Assembly (NCBI RefSeq): GCF_017353175.1
Contig: NZ_JAFMYW010000001.1
Location: 1,240,001 to 1,304,000 of the forward strand
Reading direction: 5' to 3'
Source of the DNA: Fibrella forsythiae
GTDB taxonomy: Bacteria > Bacteroidota > Bacteroidia > Cytophagales > Spirosomataceae
Length of the DNA: 64,000 bases
The notes beneath the pieces are model-generated. The model was not told the origin of the DNA. It made no database searches and saw nothing but the letters and a program-made list of their open reading frames with translations. A program made the position numbers and the translations under genes. Position 1 is the first letter of the stretch. Every line of letters begins with the position of its first letter. Positions 44,969 through 53,511 of this stretch are shown here, piece by piece.

Positions 44969-47900
44969 TTAAAACTCGCAGTTAAGCCCAACCGATACCA
45001 CGCGGGGCGATGGCCAGTGACCGTTATCAACGCCACGCTCCTGAATATTGGCACCCGTTACATCGGGGTCAAGACCCGTGTATTTGGTGATCGTAAACAG
45101 GTTCTGAGCGCTCACATACACACGTGCACTACGCACCTTAACGCGATCGAGGAACGCACGTGGCAGGGTATAGCCCACTTCCACGTTCCGCATCCGTACA
45201 TAGGAAGCATCTTCCAGCCAGCGATCGGTGAACCCATAATTATTAGATACGATGCCCTGATCGCCTGCCTCCAGGCCTAAACGAGGGTCGGTCGTATTCG
45301 TATTTGTTGGCGACCACGGGCTAACGTCACGCCGGAAGTTGGTCAGTTGGTAGGTATCCAGACTGCGCCGAACGTCGTTATAGACAGTGTAACCGAATAC
45401 GCCCGTCAGTTGGACGTTCAGGCTGAACTGGCCATACGACGCATTGAATTGCGCTCCTGCCTGTAGCTTCGGCCAGGGCGATGATACAAACTGGCGATCA
45501 TCATTCTGGGTAATCTGCCCGTCGCCGTTCGTGTCAACGTAGCGGATATCGCCCGGTTTGGCATTCGGCTGAATGAGTTGCCCGTTTGGTCCCCGGTAAT
45601 TATTGATCTCTTCCTGGCTCTGGAAAATACCCGCCGTTTTCAGCACGTACCACTGGCCTACCGGTAAACCGACCTGCGAGCGTGTGTTCCCACTCTGAAT
45701 GTAGTTGATGTTCTGCCCCTGGTTCCCAACGTTGACCACCGTGTTTTTAATGGTCGTGAAGTTGCCCGACACATCCCATTTGAACGGATGCTCATTGTTC
45801 CGGTACGTGGCCGAGAACTCAACGCCCTGGTTGCGAATTGACGCCGTATTCACGAACGGATTTCCGCGCAGGTTACCAAGATAGCCCGGTACAGCCAGAT
45901 TAAGAATGGCATCGTTCGACAGCGAGTTGTATACGTTGATCTCCGTAGTAATCCGGTTGTTCAGGAAACTCGTCGACACGCCGTAGTTCTGCTGAATCCG
46001 TTCTTCCCAACGCAGATCCGGGTTGGCCAACTGCGCCTGATACGCCCCCACATTTGCCGTTTGATCGACCCCAAAAATGGCTCTTGGGTTATTGTTGATG
46101 AAGGCCGTGTACGGGAACGAACCCAGATACGGCACCACAATACCGAGCTTGCCATACGAAGCATTCAATTTCAGATCAGATACCCAGTCTGCCTTGAAGA
46201 ACTTCTCCTGACTGATGCGCCAGGCCGCCGCCACCGACGGGAAGAAGCCCGTCCGGTAGTTAGCCCCGAACCGCGAGTCCTGATCGACCCGGCCGGTGAA
46301 GGTCAGCAGGTAGCGGTCGTTATACGCGTAGTTTACCCGGCCCAGATACCCCAGAATCCGGTAATCATCGGGTGTGCTACCGGCCGAATTGGAGATGCCT
46401 GTGGCGGCGTTGATCGTTGTGAAATACTGCCCTCCCGAGAAGCCAAGATTAGTGCGCGATCCCGACGTAATATCACGGCGCGTCGTCTGCTGGCTGATCC
46501 CAACAACCCCGTTGATGCTGTGTGCGCCAAACGTTTTGTTGAAATTCAGCGTGTGCTCGAACAATAGGCTCAGGTAACGCGATCGATCTTCGCTCACCGA
46601 CGTAGGCACCGGCGAGGCGCTGTACTGGTACGTACCCAACCGACGCAGGTTCTGCGTGTAATCGAAGCTCACCTCCAGACCCGCGTTGGCGCGGTAGCTA
46701 AGCCAATCGGTCAGCTTCACGTCGAGATAGGCGTTGCCCACCAGTTTAGCGAAGTTACTCCCATTGCTGACTAGATTCCGTACCGCCACCGGGTTATACG
46801 AATACGAAACGGCGTCGGGGTTCGTGCCGATACCGTAGCCGCCTGGGTTGGCTGCGTTAACGTACCTGGGGTCCTGCACCGGAATGACCGGCAAGGCCGT
46901 GGCCATGTCGTAGATGGGGTTACCCGCCGGAAAATTCTGGATGTTCGAGTTCGTCAGCAGTGCATTTTCACCAAACGTAAACCGTCCTACCTGATTACGG
47001 GTGTTGATCCGCAGGCTGGCCCGGTCGAAACCACTGCCGATTACGTAACCTTTGTTATTGAAATAGCTGCCCGAAATCAGGTACGTGCTGGTCTTTGTTC
47101 CACCCGACAGTGACAGGTTGTAATCCTGGAGGCTGCCCGTTTGCAACACCTGGTCCTGCCAGTTCGTGTTGATGTTGGGGTTGAACGTACCTGTGGCCAC
47201 ACTACTTGGTGGCGTCTGACCCGAATTCTGATACTGGGTACGTTGCAGGGCCGCAAAGCCAGCCGCATCGGTCACGTTCCAGCGTTTGTAGACTTGCTGC
47301 CCGCCATATTTACCCGAAAACGACACGCGAACCGGCCCTTCTTTGCCCTGTTTCGTGGTGATAATTACGACGCCATTGGCTGCCCGTGACCCGTAGATGG
47401 CGGCAGCTGAGGCATCTTTCAATACCTGAATCGACTCAATATCATCGTTGTTGATCGTCGGGTTGGCATCGGCAATCATGCCATCGATAATGTACAGAGG
47501 ATCGGTATTCAGAAAACTGGCCACTCCCCGAATCTGAATCGATGCCTGGGTACCCGGCACCCCACTGTTGCGAACCGTAACGCCGGGTGATAGACCCTGG
47601 ATAGATTCGGCCAGTGAATTGGCCGTCACTTTATTGGCCTGCGTAGGGCTGATCACGTCATTGGCACCGGTCAGGTCCTTCTTTCGAACGGTCTGGTAAC
47701 CAATTACCACCACCTCGTTCAAGGTGCGGTCATCGGGCACCAGCTTAACGTTGATAACCGTCTGATCGCCAATCGTCACGTCCTGCGTAGTGTAGCCAAC
47801 GCTGCTGACTGCCAATGTGGTCGCGGCGTCGCTGGCGTTGATCACGAAGTTGCCATTAGCATCGGTTGTGGCGCCGTTGTTCGTGCCTTTCTCAATTACG

Positions 47901-48412
47901 TTGGCCCCCGGCAGCCCCTGATTATTCTCGTCGACCACCCGCCCCGAAATTCGTTTGACAACAGCCTCAGTAGCCTGCACCACCACCACGTCCGGACGAT
48001 CCGTGGCTGGGTTTGCTAAAGGGGGGGTCGGCGTAGCTTTATCGGCAGCGGCTGCCTGAATGACGAACAGATTGTCTTTGATCTTACGGAACCGTAGCCC
48101 CTGCCCCGTCAGTAGCTGATTGAGCGTTTGTTCAAGCGTTGCCCCCGACAGGTCTGCTTCTGCCTGCCGGCCAGTGACCAGTTGCTCGTCATAGGCAAAG
48201 TTGACGTGGTATTTACGCTCTATTTCTGACAGCGCCTTTTTCAGCGACCGTGTCCGATTCGACCGATTATCGTCGCTCTGTACGTCAGGATGTAACGTGG
48301 CTCCCCTGCTACTCGTATTGGCCCTGGTCATTAACTGTGCAGCGGCCAGTTGAGGCAGGCTATACAGACTTAGGCCAATCAACACAGATAAGGTAACGTA
48401 CCTGTTTTTCAT
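44969..48412 (-). CDS. SusC/RagA-family TonB-dependent receptor with STN signalling domain
   Basis: A 1147-residue outer-membrane transporter. After the signal peptide come an STN domain (about 55-120, SLKKALSEIERKYHVNFAYD), a CarboxypepD_reg-like domain (about 155-225, GRVVDENNQGLPGANV), a plug (about 240-355, including PLYIIDGM and DASAAAIYGSRAANGVVIIT) and a 22-strand barrel ending in CEF. The STN domain fits the FecR/ECF-sigma pair upstream: substrate binding is passed from SusC to FecR and on to the sigma factor. Together with SusD and GH43 this is a polysaccharide-utilisation locus, probably for an arabinose-containing glycan. Confidence 0.95.
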   Translation of the reverse strand: MKNRYVTLSVLIGLSLYSLPQLAAAQLMTRANTSSRGATLHPDVQSDDNRSNRTRSLKKALSEIERKYHVNFAYDEQLVTGRQAEADLSGATLEQTLNQLLTGQGLRFRKIKDNLFVIQAAAADKATPTPPLANPATDRPDVVVVQATEAVVKRISGRVVDENNQGLPGANVIEKGTNNGATTDANGNFVINASDAATTLAVSSVGYTTQDVTIGDQTVINVKLVPDDRTLNEVVVIGYQTVRKKDLTGANDVISPTQANKVTANSLAESIQGLSPGVTVRNSGVPGTQASIQIRGVASFLNTDPLYIIDGMIADANPTINNDDIESIQVLKDASAAAIYGSRAANGVVIITTKQGKEGPVRVSFSGKYGGQQVYKRWNVTDAAGFAALQRTQYQNSGQTPPSSVATGTFNPNINTNWQDQVLQTGSLQDYNLSLSGGTKTSTYLISGSYFNNKGYVIGSGFDRASLRINTRNQVGRFTFGENALLTNSNIQNFPAGNPIYDMATALPVIPVQDPRYVNAANPGGYGIGTNPDAVSYSYNPVAVRNLVSNGSNFAKLVGNAYLDVKLTDWLSYRANAGLEVSFDYTQNLRRLGTYQYSASPVPTSVSEDRSRYLSLLFEHTLNFNKTFGAHSINGVVGISQQTTRRDITSGSRTNLGFSGGQYFTTINAATGISNSAGSTPDDYRILGYLGRVNYAYNDRYLLTFTGRVDQDSRFGANYRTGFFPSVAAAWRISQEKFFKADWVSDLKLNASYGKLGIVVPYLGSFPYTAFINNNPRAIFGVDQTANVGAYQAQLANPDLRWEERIQQNYGVSTSFLNNRITTEINVYNSLSNDAILNLAVPGYLGNLRGNPFVNTASIRNQGVEFSATYRNNEHPFKWDVSGNFTTIKNTVVNVGNQGQNINYIQSGNTRSQVGLPVGQWYVLKTAGIFQSQEEINNYRGPNGQLIQPNAKPGDIRYVDTNGDGQITQNDDRQFVSSPWPKLQAGAQFNASYGQFSLNVQLTGVFGYTVYNDVRRSLDTYQLTNFRRDVSPWSPTNTNTTDPRLGLEAGDQGIVSNNYGFTDRWLEDASYVRMRNVEVGYTLPRAFLDRVKVRSARVYVSAQNLFTITKYTGLDPDVTGANIQERGVDNGHWPSPRVVSVGLNCEF

Positions 48413-48445
48413 GGTTTTGGATGATTAAGAATAAAAGTCGACCAG

Positions 48446-48459
48446 TTCACTATAGTGAA
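48446..48459. promoter_or_regulatory. 14-bp perfect palindrome upstream of susC
   Basis: TTCACTATAGTGAA is fully self-complementary and lies 34 nt before the susC start, in the 111-nt FecR-susC gap. It could be an operator or a small hairpin in the leader RNA. I see no clear -7 box for susC. Confidence 0.4.
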
Positions 48460-48523
48460 TCGATCAAGCAACTCGATTGGTAAATGACTATCGTTTCATA
48501 CCCGTTGCAGGCGGGCTACCCGT

Positions 48524-49579
48524 TCACTTGTTCTTTCGCAGATAAATTATATTGCTGTCGCGCTCAATAGTAAGGTCAAAGGTGGCAGCCAGCGTAGTCA
48601 GCAGCGTCTCCACATCCTGACTCGACAGGTTACCCGTAAACTGTCGTGCGGCCAGCGCCTCATTGTCGAACACCAGCGTAAGGCCATACGAGTCGCTGAG
48701 TTGCTGACCAACCTCACGTAATGGCGTTTTGTCGAAGATGAACTGCTTCTGTGTCCAGGCTGTCTGTATTTCCGGAGTGGTTTCCTGCACGGCAACTTGC
48801 TCGATGCCAGGCTTGGCAGTGGCTATCTGCCCTGGTTTCATCTCCAGTATTCGGGCTTTGGTTTCGCCGGGTCGAATGAGCTCCACCTTGCCCTCCACCA
48901 GCGTTACATCGGTCTGCCCCCGGCGCGAGTGTACGTTGAACTGTGTGCCCAGTACCTGTACATCTAGGCCAGGCGTATGGGTTGTAAACTTCACCCGCTG
49001 CCCGGACACGGCCTTTTTCGCAACGGTAAAAAAACCTTCCCCGTCCAGCCACACCTCGCGTGGGTGTGTCTCGTCCCAATCGTCTTGGTAGGTTAGCGTT
49101 GAGTTGCCGTTCAGTTGCACGGTTGATCCGTCGGGTAAGGTCAACGTACGCGTTTCGCCGAAGGCAGTATGTTCTTTATGCTGATGGCGGCTTTCGCGGA
49201 TATACCAGCCGGTTGCCAACGTACCCAGCAGGCCAATGGCAGCAGCGGCGACCTTCCATTTACCGAGCCATGTCCAGACAGATGAGCGACTATTCAAGTC
49301 AACGACCGGCGTAAACTGCTCAGCATGCGCCTGATCCAGAATTACCCGGATCCGTTCGTAACTGGCATCGGTCAGGTCATCATAGTTAGCGCGCAAATGC
49401 AGGAGCAGCGAAGCGGCATCATCGACCACCAACTGCCGCTCAGGATGGCGCAGCATGAACGTGTGCCAGAATGACATCGTCTCCTCGTCGGGTTGAAGTA
49501 CCCAGCGCCGGAATGATTCGTCGAGGACGAAGTCACGAATAGTATATTGCGAATAGTCGGTTGATGGCTCGTTAGGCAT
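48524..49579 (-). CDS. FecR-family anti-sigma factor
   Basis: A 351-residue single-pass membrane protein. The N-terminal cytoplasmic anti-sigma part (about 1-95) contains FRRWVLQPDEETMSFWHTFM. One membrane helix lies at about 110-128 (VAAAAIGLLGTLATGWYI). The periplasmic FecR domain shows TLPDGSTVQLNGNSTLTY and GTQFNVHSRRGQTDVTLVEG, and the C-terminal DUF4974 contains PLREVGQQLSDSYGLTL. It should bind the ECF sigma encoded upstream and the STN domain of SusC. It is separated from the sigma gene by a 188-nt gap holding a hairpin. Confidence 0.95.
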   Translation of the reverse strand: MPNEPSTDYSQYTIRDFVLDESFRRWVLQPDEETMSFWHTFMLRHPERQLVVDDAASLLLHLRANYDDLTDASYERIRVILDQAHAEQFTPVVDLNSRSSVWTWLGKWKVAAAAIGLLGTLATGWYIRESRHQHKEHTAFGETRTLTLPDGSTVQLNGNSTLTYQDDWDETHPREVWLDGEGFFTVAKKAVSGQRVKFTTHTPGLDVQVLGTQFNVHSRRGQTDVTLVEGKVELIRPGETKARILEMKPGQIATAKPGIEQVAVQETTPEIQTAWTQKQFIFDKTPLREVGQQLSDSYGLTLVFDNEALAARQFTGNLSSQDVETLLTTLAATFDLTIERDSNIIYLRKNK

Positions 49580-49690
49580 TAAGTTGGGTTGGCACTCCGG
49601 CAGGCCGGCATTCCGGGCGATTTTCTACAGAAGAAAACGCATTCCCTTTTTATCCCTCACGAATGCAAAAATTTCTACGATGAAGGAAAT

Positions 49691-49765
49691 AAACCAGTGA
49701 GCGAACGAAAGACGAACAAAACACCCACAAGCAAGAAGCATCGATACTCGTTCGCTCACTGGTTT
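49691..49765 (-). terminator. 18-bp hairpin between the sigma-factor and FecR genes
   Basis: Arms 49691-49708 and 49748-49765 (AAACCAGTGAGCGAACGA and its complement) pair perfectly around a 39-nt loop, 2 nt beyond the stop of the sigma gene on the minus strand. It ends transcription of the sigma gene or sets its level separately from FecR. It parallels the susD-GH43 hairpin in arm length. Confidence 0.65.
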
Positions 49766-49767
49766 CT

Positions 49768-50337
49768 TTACATTAACAACAGCATCAGAACGCTGCTACC
49801 GACGCGTTTTTGGAGGGCAGCAATGGCTTTATAGATAATCTTGTAGGCCGATGACTGTTCAATATTCATCACGCCGGCGATTTCCTCGTAGCTCAAATTA
49901 TCGAAGTATTTCAGGAAGAGCGCCTCTTTTTGCCGGGGCGGTAGCGCGTTCAGTTCAACGAGCAAGGCAGCCGACTGTTCGGCCGAAATCTGCGAATCGA
50001 GCCAGGTTGGTTCGTAGTGGAATTCGACCTGAAAATCCAGCGCATCAGGGTCGGGATCGAAGCGCTGCTCGGCCTGCAACCGCCGTACGATCTCGCGCCG
50101 AAGCGACCGCATGAGGTAAAATTTGATAGAATCGGTACGCCCCAGCCGATCGCGTGTTTCCAGAATGGTTAAGAACAGATCTTGCAGACAGTCTTCAGTA
50201 AGTTGTCGGTTCTGGGCAATCTTATAGCCGTAATTGTACAGCGTTTTGGCGTATCGCTCATACATGAACGCGTAGGCGTCACGACTTCCGGTCAAAAAAT
50301 CATCCCACAGTACAGCGTCAGTTGAGTAAGTATACAC
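49768..50337 (-). CDS. ECF RNA polymerase sigma factor of the SusCD locus
   Basis: A 189-residue ECF sigma factor. Region 2 is DAYAFMYERYAKTLYNYGYKI to about residue 80, with TEDCLQDLFLTI at 2.2. Region 4 is NALPPRQKEALFLKYFDNLSYEEIAGVMNI with SSAYKIIYKAI at the recognition helix. It pairs with the downstream FecR and the STN-bearing SusC, the standard trans-envelope switch of Bacteroidota polysaccharide loci. The C-terminal hydrophobic tail LMLLLM is typical of this group. Confidence 0.94.
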   Translation of the reverse strand: MYTYSTDAVLWDDFLTGSRDAYAFMYERYAKTLYNYGYKIAQNRQLTEDCLQDLFLTILETRDRLGRTDSIKFYLMRSLRREIVRRLQAEQRFDPDPDALDFQVEFHYEPTWLDSQISAEQSAALLVELNALPPRQKEALFLKYFDNLSYEEIAGVMNIEQSSAYKIIYKAIAALQKRVGSSVLMLLLM

Positions 50338-50440
50338 GCTTAATACGACTAGTTCAGTGTTGAGTAAATCTATATCAAGATAACGCTTTCCTCCCGGTAT
50401 CAGTCAAGTTTTCCTGAAAATAGGTATGTAATATCACTCG

Positions 50441-51004
50441 TTACAGCCTCACCGATACATTTTCCTGAACATGAGCGGGCGTAGCATCCAGGGTTTTCAG
50501 GTATTCTTCCCGTTGCTTAAGCTGACTTTTGAGCGAGGCAATTTCGGCGGTGAGCCGTTGCCATTCCGTATCCTGCGTAAAGTCGTACGTCACGCGTTTC
50601 GTAATCTGAACGCTGGCCGTGTTGTAATTGATCGTATTATTTCGAACGATCGGATCATCGGTCGGCTCGTCGCCTTCGTCGAGCGAGGTAGCCGAGTTGG
50701 TGGGCATGGGAAGAAGCGAAGCTGCCATGGATTCGGTTGCGTTTTCCTGTCCTTCCTGAACGGGGGCAACCGTAGGGTGTTGCGTGATGGCCCGCAACTC
50801 CTGCGCCTGAGCAACGCTATGGTTTTTGAGGCGGGCAATGATCGCCTTAATATACACCTCATACCGCTTCATCTCCACGTACGTCTTCAGCAGATCGTAG
50901 TTTCCACTATCAATGATCTGCTGAGCATGGTCCGACGCCAGACGCACAAGACCCGTTTTGGACAGGTTCCTGTCGAGGGTACCGATTGGTTTTATTAAGC
51001 CCAT
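50441..51004 (-). CDS. Unrecognised protein with C-terminal coiled coil
   Basis: A 187-residue soluble protein. It has a helical N-terminal half (ASDHAQQIIDSGNYDLLKTYVEMKRYEVYIKAII), a low-complexity Asn/Asp/Thr-rich centre, and a predicted coiled coil at about 145-175 (WQRLTAEIASLKSQLKQREEYLK). No signal peptide or membrane segment. The N-terminal block is reminiscent of small proteins encoded by Bacteroidota phages and elements, but I cannot name a family. The adjacent gap 51005-51237 is AT-rich and contains nothing else I can support. Confidence 0.6.
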   Translation of the reverse strand: MGLIKPIGTLDRNLSKTGLVRLASDHAQQIIDSGNYDLLKTYVEMKRYEVYIKAIIARLKNHSVAQAQELRAITQHPTVAPVQEGQENATESMAASLLPMPTNSATSLDEGDEPTDDPIVRNNTINYNTASVQITKRVTYDFTQDTEWQRLTAEIASLKSQLKQREEYLKTLDATPAHVQENVSVRL

Positions 51005-51224
51005 TGTATTGATTGACTAGTCGACATGAACAAAAAATCCAGACGCAATAGTACTAACTGATAATGCAGCAGATTAGCCATTTAGTTTCCCGTCCAGGGT
51101 TATCACAAACAATGAATTTACCAATTTATCAGTTACTGCCTTACTATAGTTAAGGCACTAAACATACAGAAGAATAACTGGTTAGATAACCTGTAATTGA
51201 TTATCCCTGCTACCAAATACGGCA

Positions 51225-51232
51225 TATATTTG
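51225..51232 (+). promoter_or_regulatory. Candidate -7 promoter element of the heptad-repeat gene
   Basis: TATATTTG matches TAnnTTTG and lies 5 nt before the ATG. No convincing -33 partner: the nearest TTG is about 25 bp upstream. Confidence 0.3.
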
Positions 51233-51237
51233 TCATT

Positions 51238-51939
51238 ATGACACCGGAAAAACGCCTTAACCAGATAGAGCCACTTGTCGCAGAGCTTTCTGCGCAGATG
51301 GATCGTGTGGCCGCTCAGAATAATCAGTTAATCACTATTGCCGTCCAGCATACAGACGATATTCAATTTCTGCTTCACGAAGTGAGTGACCTCAAATTAG
51401 GCCAGGTCAAGCTGGAACAGGGACAGGTAAAGCTGGAACAGGGACAGGTAAAGCTGGAGCAGGGGCTTGTCGGATTGACCAACAGAGTTGACGGGTTGTC
51501 AAGTCATTTTGAAGGTATGTCAGGTAGATTTGATGGCATGTCAAACAGAATTGACGGATTATCAAGTCAATTTGATGGTATGTCAGGTAGATTTGATGGC
51601 ATGTCAAACAGAATTGACGGATTATCAAGTCAATTTGATGGTATGTCAGATAGATTTGATGGCATGTCGAACAGAATTGACGGATTAGACGAGAAATTCG
51701 AGGGTATATCGGGTAGAGTTGAGGGCTTGAACGAGAAATTCGAGGGTATATCGGGTAAAGTTGAAGGCCTGAATGAGAAATTCGACGGTGTGTCGGGACA
51801 AGTCGAGGGCTTGGATGAGAAATTCGATGGTGTGTCGGGACAAGTCGAGGGCCTGGCCAACAAAGTAGACGGTTTGACCGATAAAGTTGATCTCATTCTC
51901 CAGCTTCTTCAGCCAGGGAATCGAAACGGCAATTCGTAA
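51238..51939 (+). CDS. Heptad-repeat coiled-coil protein with internal DNA repeats
   Basis: A 233-residue protein that is almost entirely alpha-helical. Residues 1-55 are a plain helix. Three exact copies of QVKLEQG (7 residues, 21 bp) follow. From about residue 80 to 225 there are about 20 consecutive heptads of the types IDGLSSQ, FDGMSGR, FDGMSNR, FEGISGK and VEGLNEK, with hydrophobic residues at fixed positions. No signal peptide or membrane segment is visible. A long rod or trimeric coiled coil is likely; fibre-like or tape-measure-like roles are possible but not shown. Confidence 0.7.
   Translation: MTPEKRLNQIEPLVAELSAQMDRVAAQNNQLITIAVQHTDDIQFLLHEVSDLKLGQVKLEQGQVKLEQGQVKLEQGLVGLTNRVDGLSSHFEGMSGRFDGMSNRIDGLSSQFDGMSGRFDGMSNRIDGLSSQFDGMSDRFDGMSNRIDGLDEKFEGISGRVEGLNEKFEGISGKVEGLNEKFDGVSGQVEGLDEKFDGVSGQVEGLANKVDGLTDKVDLILQLLQPGNRNGNS
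51405..51465 (+). repeat. Three tandem 21-bp repeats encoding QVKLEQG
   Basis: Nearly identical 21-bp units (core AGCTGGAACAGGGACAGGT) encode GQVKLEQG three times. They differ by one or two bases, so they look recently duplicated and prone to copy-number change. Confidence 0.75.
51490..51690 (+). repeat. Tandem 63-bp (three-heptad) repeats in the coiled-coil gene
   Basis: About three copies of a 63-bp unit encoding IDGLSSQ-FDGMSGR-FDGMSNR, with near identity at DNA level. Further downstream (about 51690-51860) a 42-bp pattern (EKFEGISGRVEGLN type) continues in more diverged form. A multiple of 21 bp keeps the heptad phase whatever the copy number. Confidence 0.75.
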
Positions 51940-52072
51940 GCGTACCTATATCGGTTGTATTAAACGACTATCTATTTAAAAGCAATCGGCTGGCTATAAC
52001 CATAGTCAGCCGATTTTGCTTTATGTAGGTAGAACAACGCTGTATGTAGTGACCCAAAATCCACTCAATGTT

Positions 52073-52939
52073 ATGCTCAAAAAACCACCAACCCATTACG
52101 TCCGCGACGCGGCGTTCATCATTGCAGGTATCCTCAGCGTAGGTCTGGGGCTAAAAGGCTTTCTCCTGTCCAGCCAGTTCATCGATGGCGGTGTCACGGG
52201 CATTTCTATGCTGATCGCCTCCCAAACGGGTTTGCCGCTCGCTGTTGGCATTGTAGTCATCAACCTGCCCTTCATCTGGTTGGGCTATCGGCAGATCGGT
52301 CGGGAATTCGCCATCAAAAGCACGCTTGGTATTGCCGGTTTGTCTGCCTGTCTGGTTCTCGTTCCGTATCCAGACATTACACCTGATCTTCTGCTCACCT
52401 CGTTGTTTGGCGGCTTCTTCATTGGCGCTGGTATTGGTCTATCCATGCGCGGTGGTGCGGTGCTGGATGGTACCGAAGTAGCCGCGCTGGTCATTAGCCG
52501 TCAGGCTACAACCATGAAAGTGAGCGACGTTATCTTACTGTTGAATGTGGTCATTTTCGGTGCTGCCGCCTTTTTCCTAACCATCGAATTGGCACTCTAT
52601 TCAATGATTACCTACTTCGCCGCCTCCAAAACCATCGACTTCATTGTTCACGGTATCGAAGAATATACGGCTATTCTGATCGTTTCAGAGGAGCACCAGA
52701 CTATTCGGGAGCAGGTGTCGGCTGCTGGCTGGGGTCTTACCGTATTGAAAGGTGCTCAGGGCCACGGCAAGCGCGGCAATATGCCCGAAGACGTTGATGT
52801 ACTATACGTGGTAATTACTCGCCTTGAAATCAGCCGGTTACGATCAACAATTCTGACAATTGATCCTAAAGCCTTTTTAATTCAGTATCCTGTCGATGAT
52901 GTACTGGGTGGGCAAATCAAGAGTCTGCCGTTACATTGA
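52073..52939 (+). CDS. YitT-family membrane protein (DUF161/DUF2179)
   Basis: A 288-residue protein with 5-6 membrane helices and a C-terminal soluble DUF2179 domain (about 195-285, with the YTAILIVSEEHQTIRE and LYVVITRLEISRLRSTI strands). Diagnostic are FLLSSQFIDGGVTGISMLI in helix 2 and GAGIGLSMRGGAVLDGTEVAAL. The start at 52073 is preferred over the frame from 52016, which adds 19 residues without hydrophobic or conserved character. Function in transport is presumed; substrate unknown. Confidence 0.9.
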   Translation: MLKKPPTHYVRDAAFIIAGILSVGLGLKGFLLSSQFIDGGVTGISMLIASQTGLPLAVGIVVINLPFIWLGYRQIGREFAIKSTLGIAGLSACLVLVPYPDITPDLLLTSLFGGFFIGAGIGLSMRGGAVLDGTEVAALVISRQATTMKVSDVILLLNVVIFGAAAFFLTIELALYSMITYFAASKTIDFIVHGIEEYTAILIVSEEHQTIREQVSAAGWGLTVLKGAQGHGKRGNMPEDVDVLYVVITRLEISRLRSTILTIDPKAFLIQYPVDDVLGGQIKSLPLH

Positions 52940-52960
52940 TACCATAGACAGTCCTTAATT

Positions 52961-53022
52961 AAAGAAGTCCTGAGTACGGAAAGTCGCCATAAAGCGTTGG
53001 CCTTCCATACTCAGGACTCTTT
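52961..53022. terminator. Terminator between yitT-like and Hsp20 genes
   Basis: GTCCTGAGTA (52967-52976) pairs with TACTCAGGAC (53008-53017), with further GGAA/TTCC pairing inside and AAAGA/TCTTT flanks. The two genes converge here, so it can serve both. Confidence 0.7.
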
Positions 53023-53043
53023 CAGTTAACGACTCACTAGACG

Positions 53044-53442
53044 CTAGCTTACCTCAACAACCACTTCTGGCTTTTTAGGCACGGTTAAAATGAGTACACC
53101 GTTTTCCTGTTTGGCCACGATACCTGCCGTGTCAACACGCTGGCTTAGTGGTAAGGCGCGCTCGAACGATTTCAGCGGATATTCCTGAAGTAGAAAGGCC
53201 GGATCGTTGGCAGTATCGTGCGCGCGGGTTCCCTGAATGATCAACTGGTCGTTGAGCACGCTGACTTTAATATCTGCCTTGTCGAAGCTGACGGCATATA
53301 CCATGACTTTGTAATGATCGCCATGATCTTCAACGTTCATAGGTACGTTGTGTTTCGGCCGACGCCAGCCACCAAAGAAAGGACGAATGAATTGAGCGAA
53401 CGGATGGCCATGCTGCTGATGGCGGTGTTGGTGATGATGCAT
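53044..53442 (-). CDS. Hsp20/alpha-crystallin-family small heat-shock protein
   Basis: A 132-residue chaperone. The N terminus is strikingly His-rich (MHHHQHRHQQHGHP). The alpha-crystallin domain runs from about residue 33 to 128, with NVPMNVEDHGDHYKVMVY, VSVLNDQLIIQGTR, and the C-terminal NGVLILTVPKK. It is the last gene of a cluster headed by an ECF sigma factor, suggesting stress control, and a metal-binding role for the His-rich head is possible. Confidence 0.9.
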   Translation of the reverse strand: MHHHQHRHQQHGHPFAQFIRPFFGGWRRPKHNVPMNVEDHGDHYKVMVYAVSFDKADIKVSVLNDQLIIQGTRAHDTANDPAFLLQEYPLKSFERALPLSQRVDTAGIVAKQENGVLILTVPKKPEVVVEVS

Positions 53443-53511
53443 GTTTTTTGTTGTTTATTGGATTGGTTGTAAACTTAATAGAAGCTGGTCGACAGCATCG
53501 GCGTAGGTTAC

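Noticed and set aside
51405-51860. CRISPR or intergenic satellite at the 21/63-bp repeats
   Set aside because: The repeats are in phase within one open reading frame and encode regular heptads.
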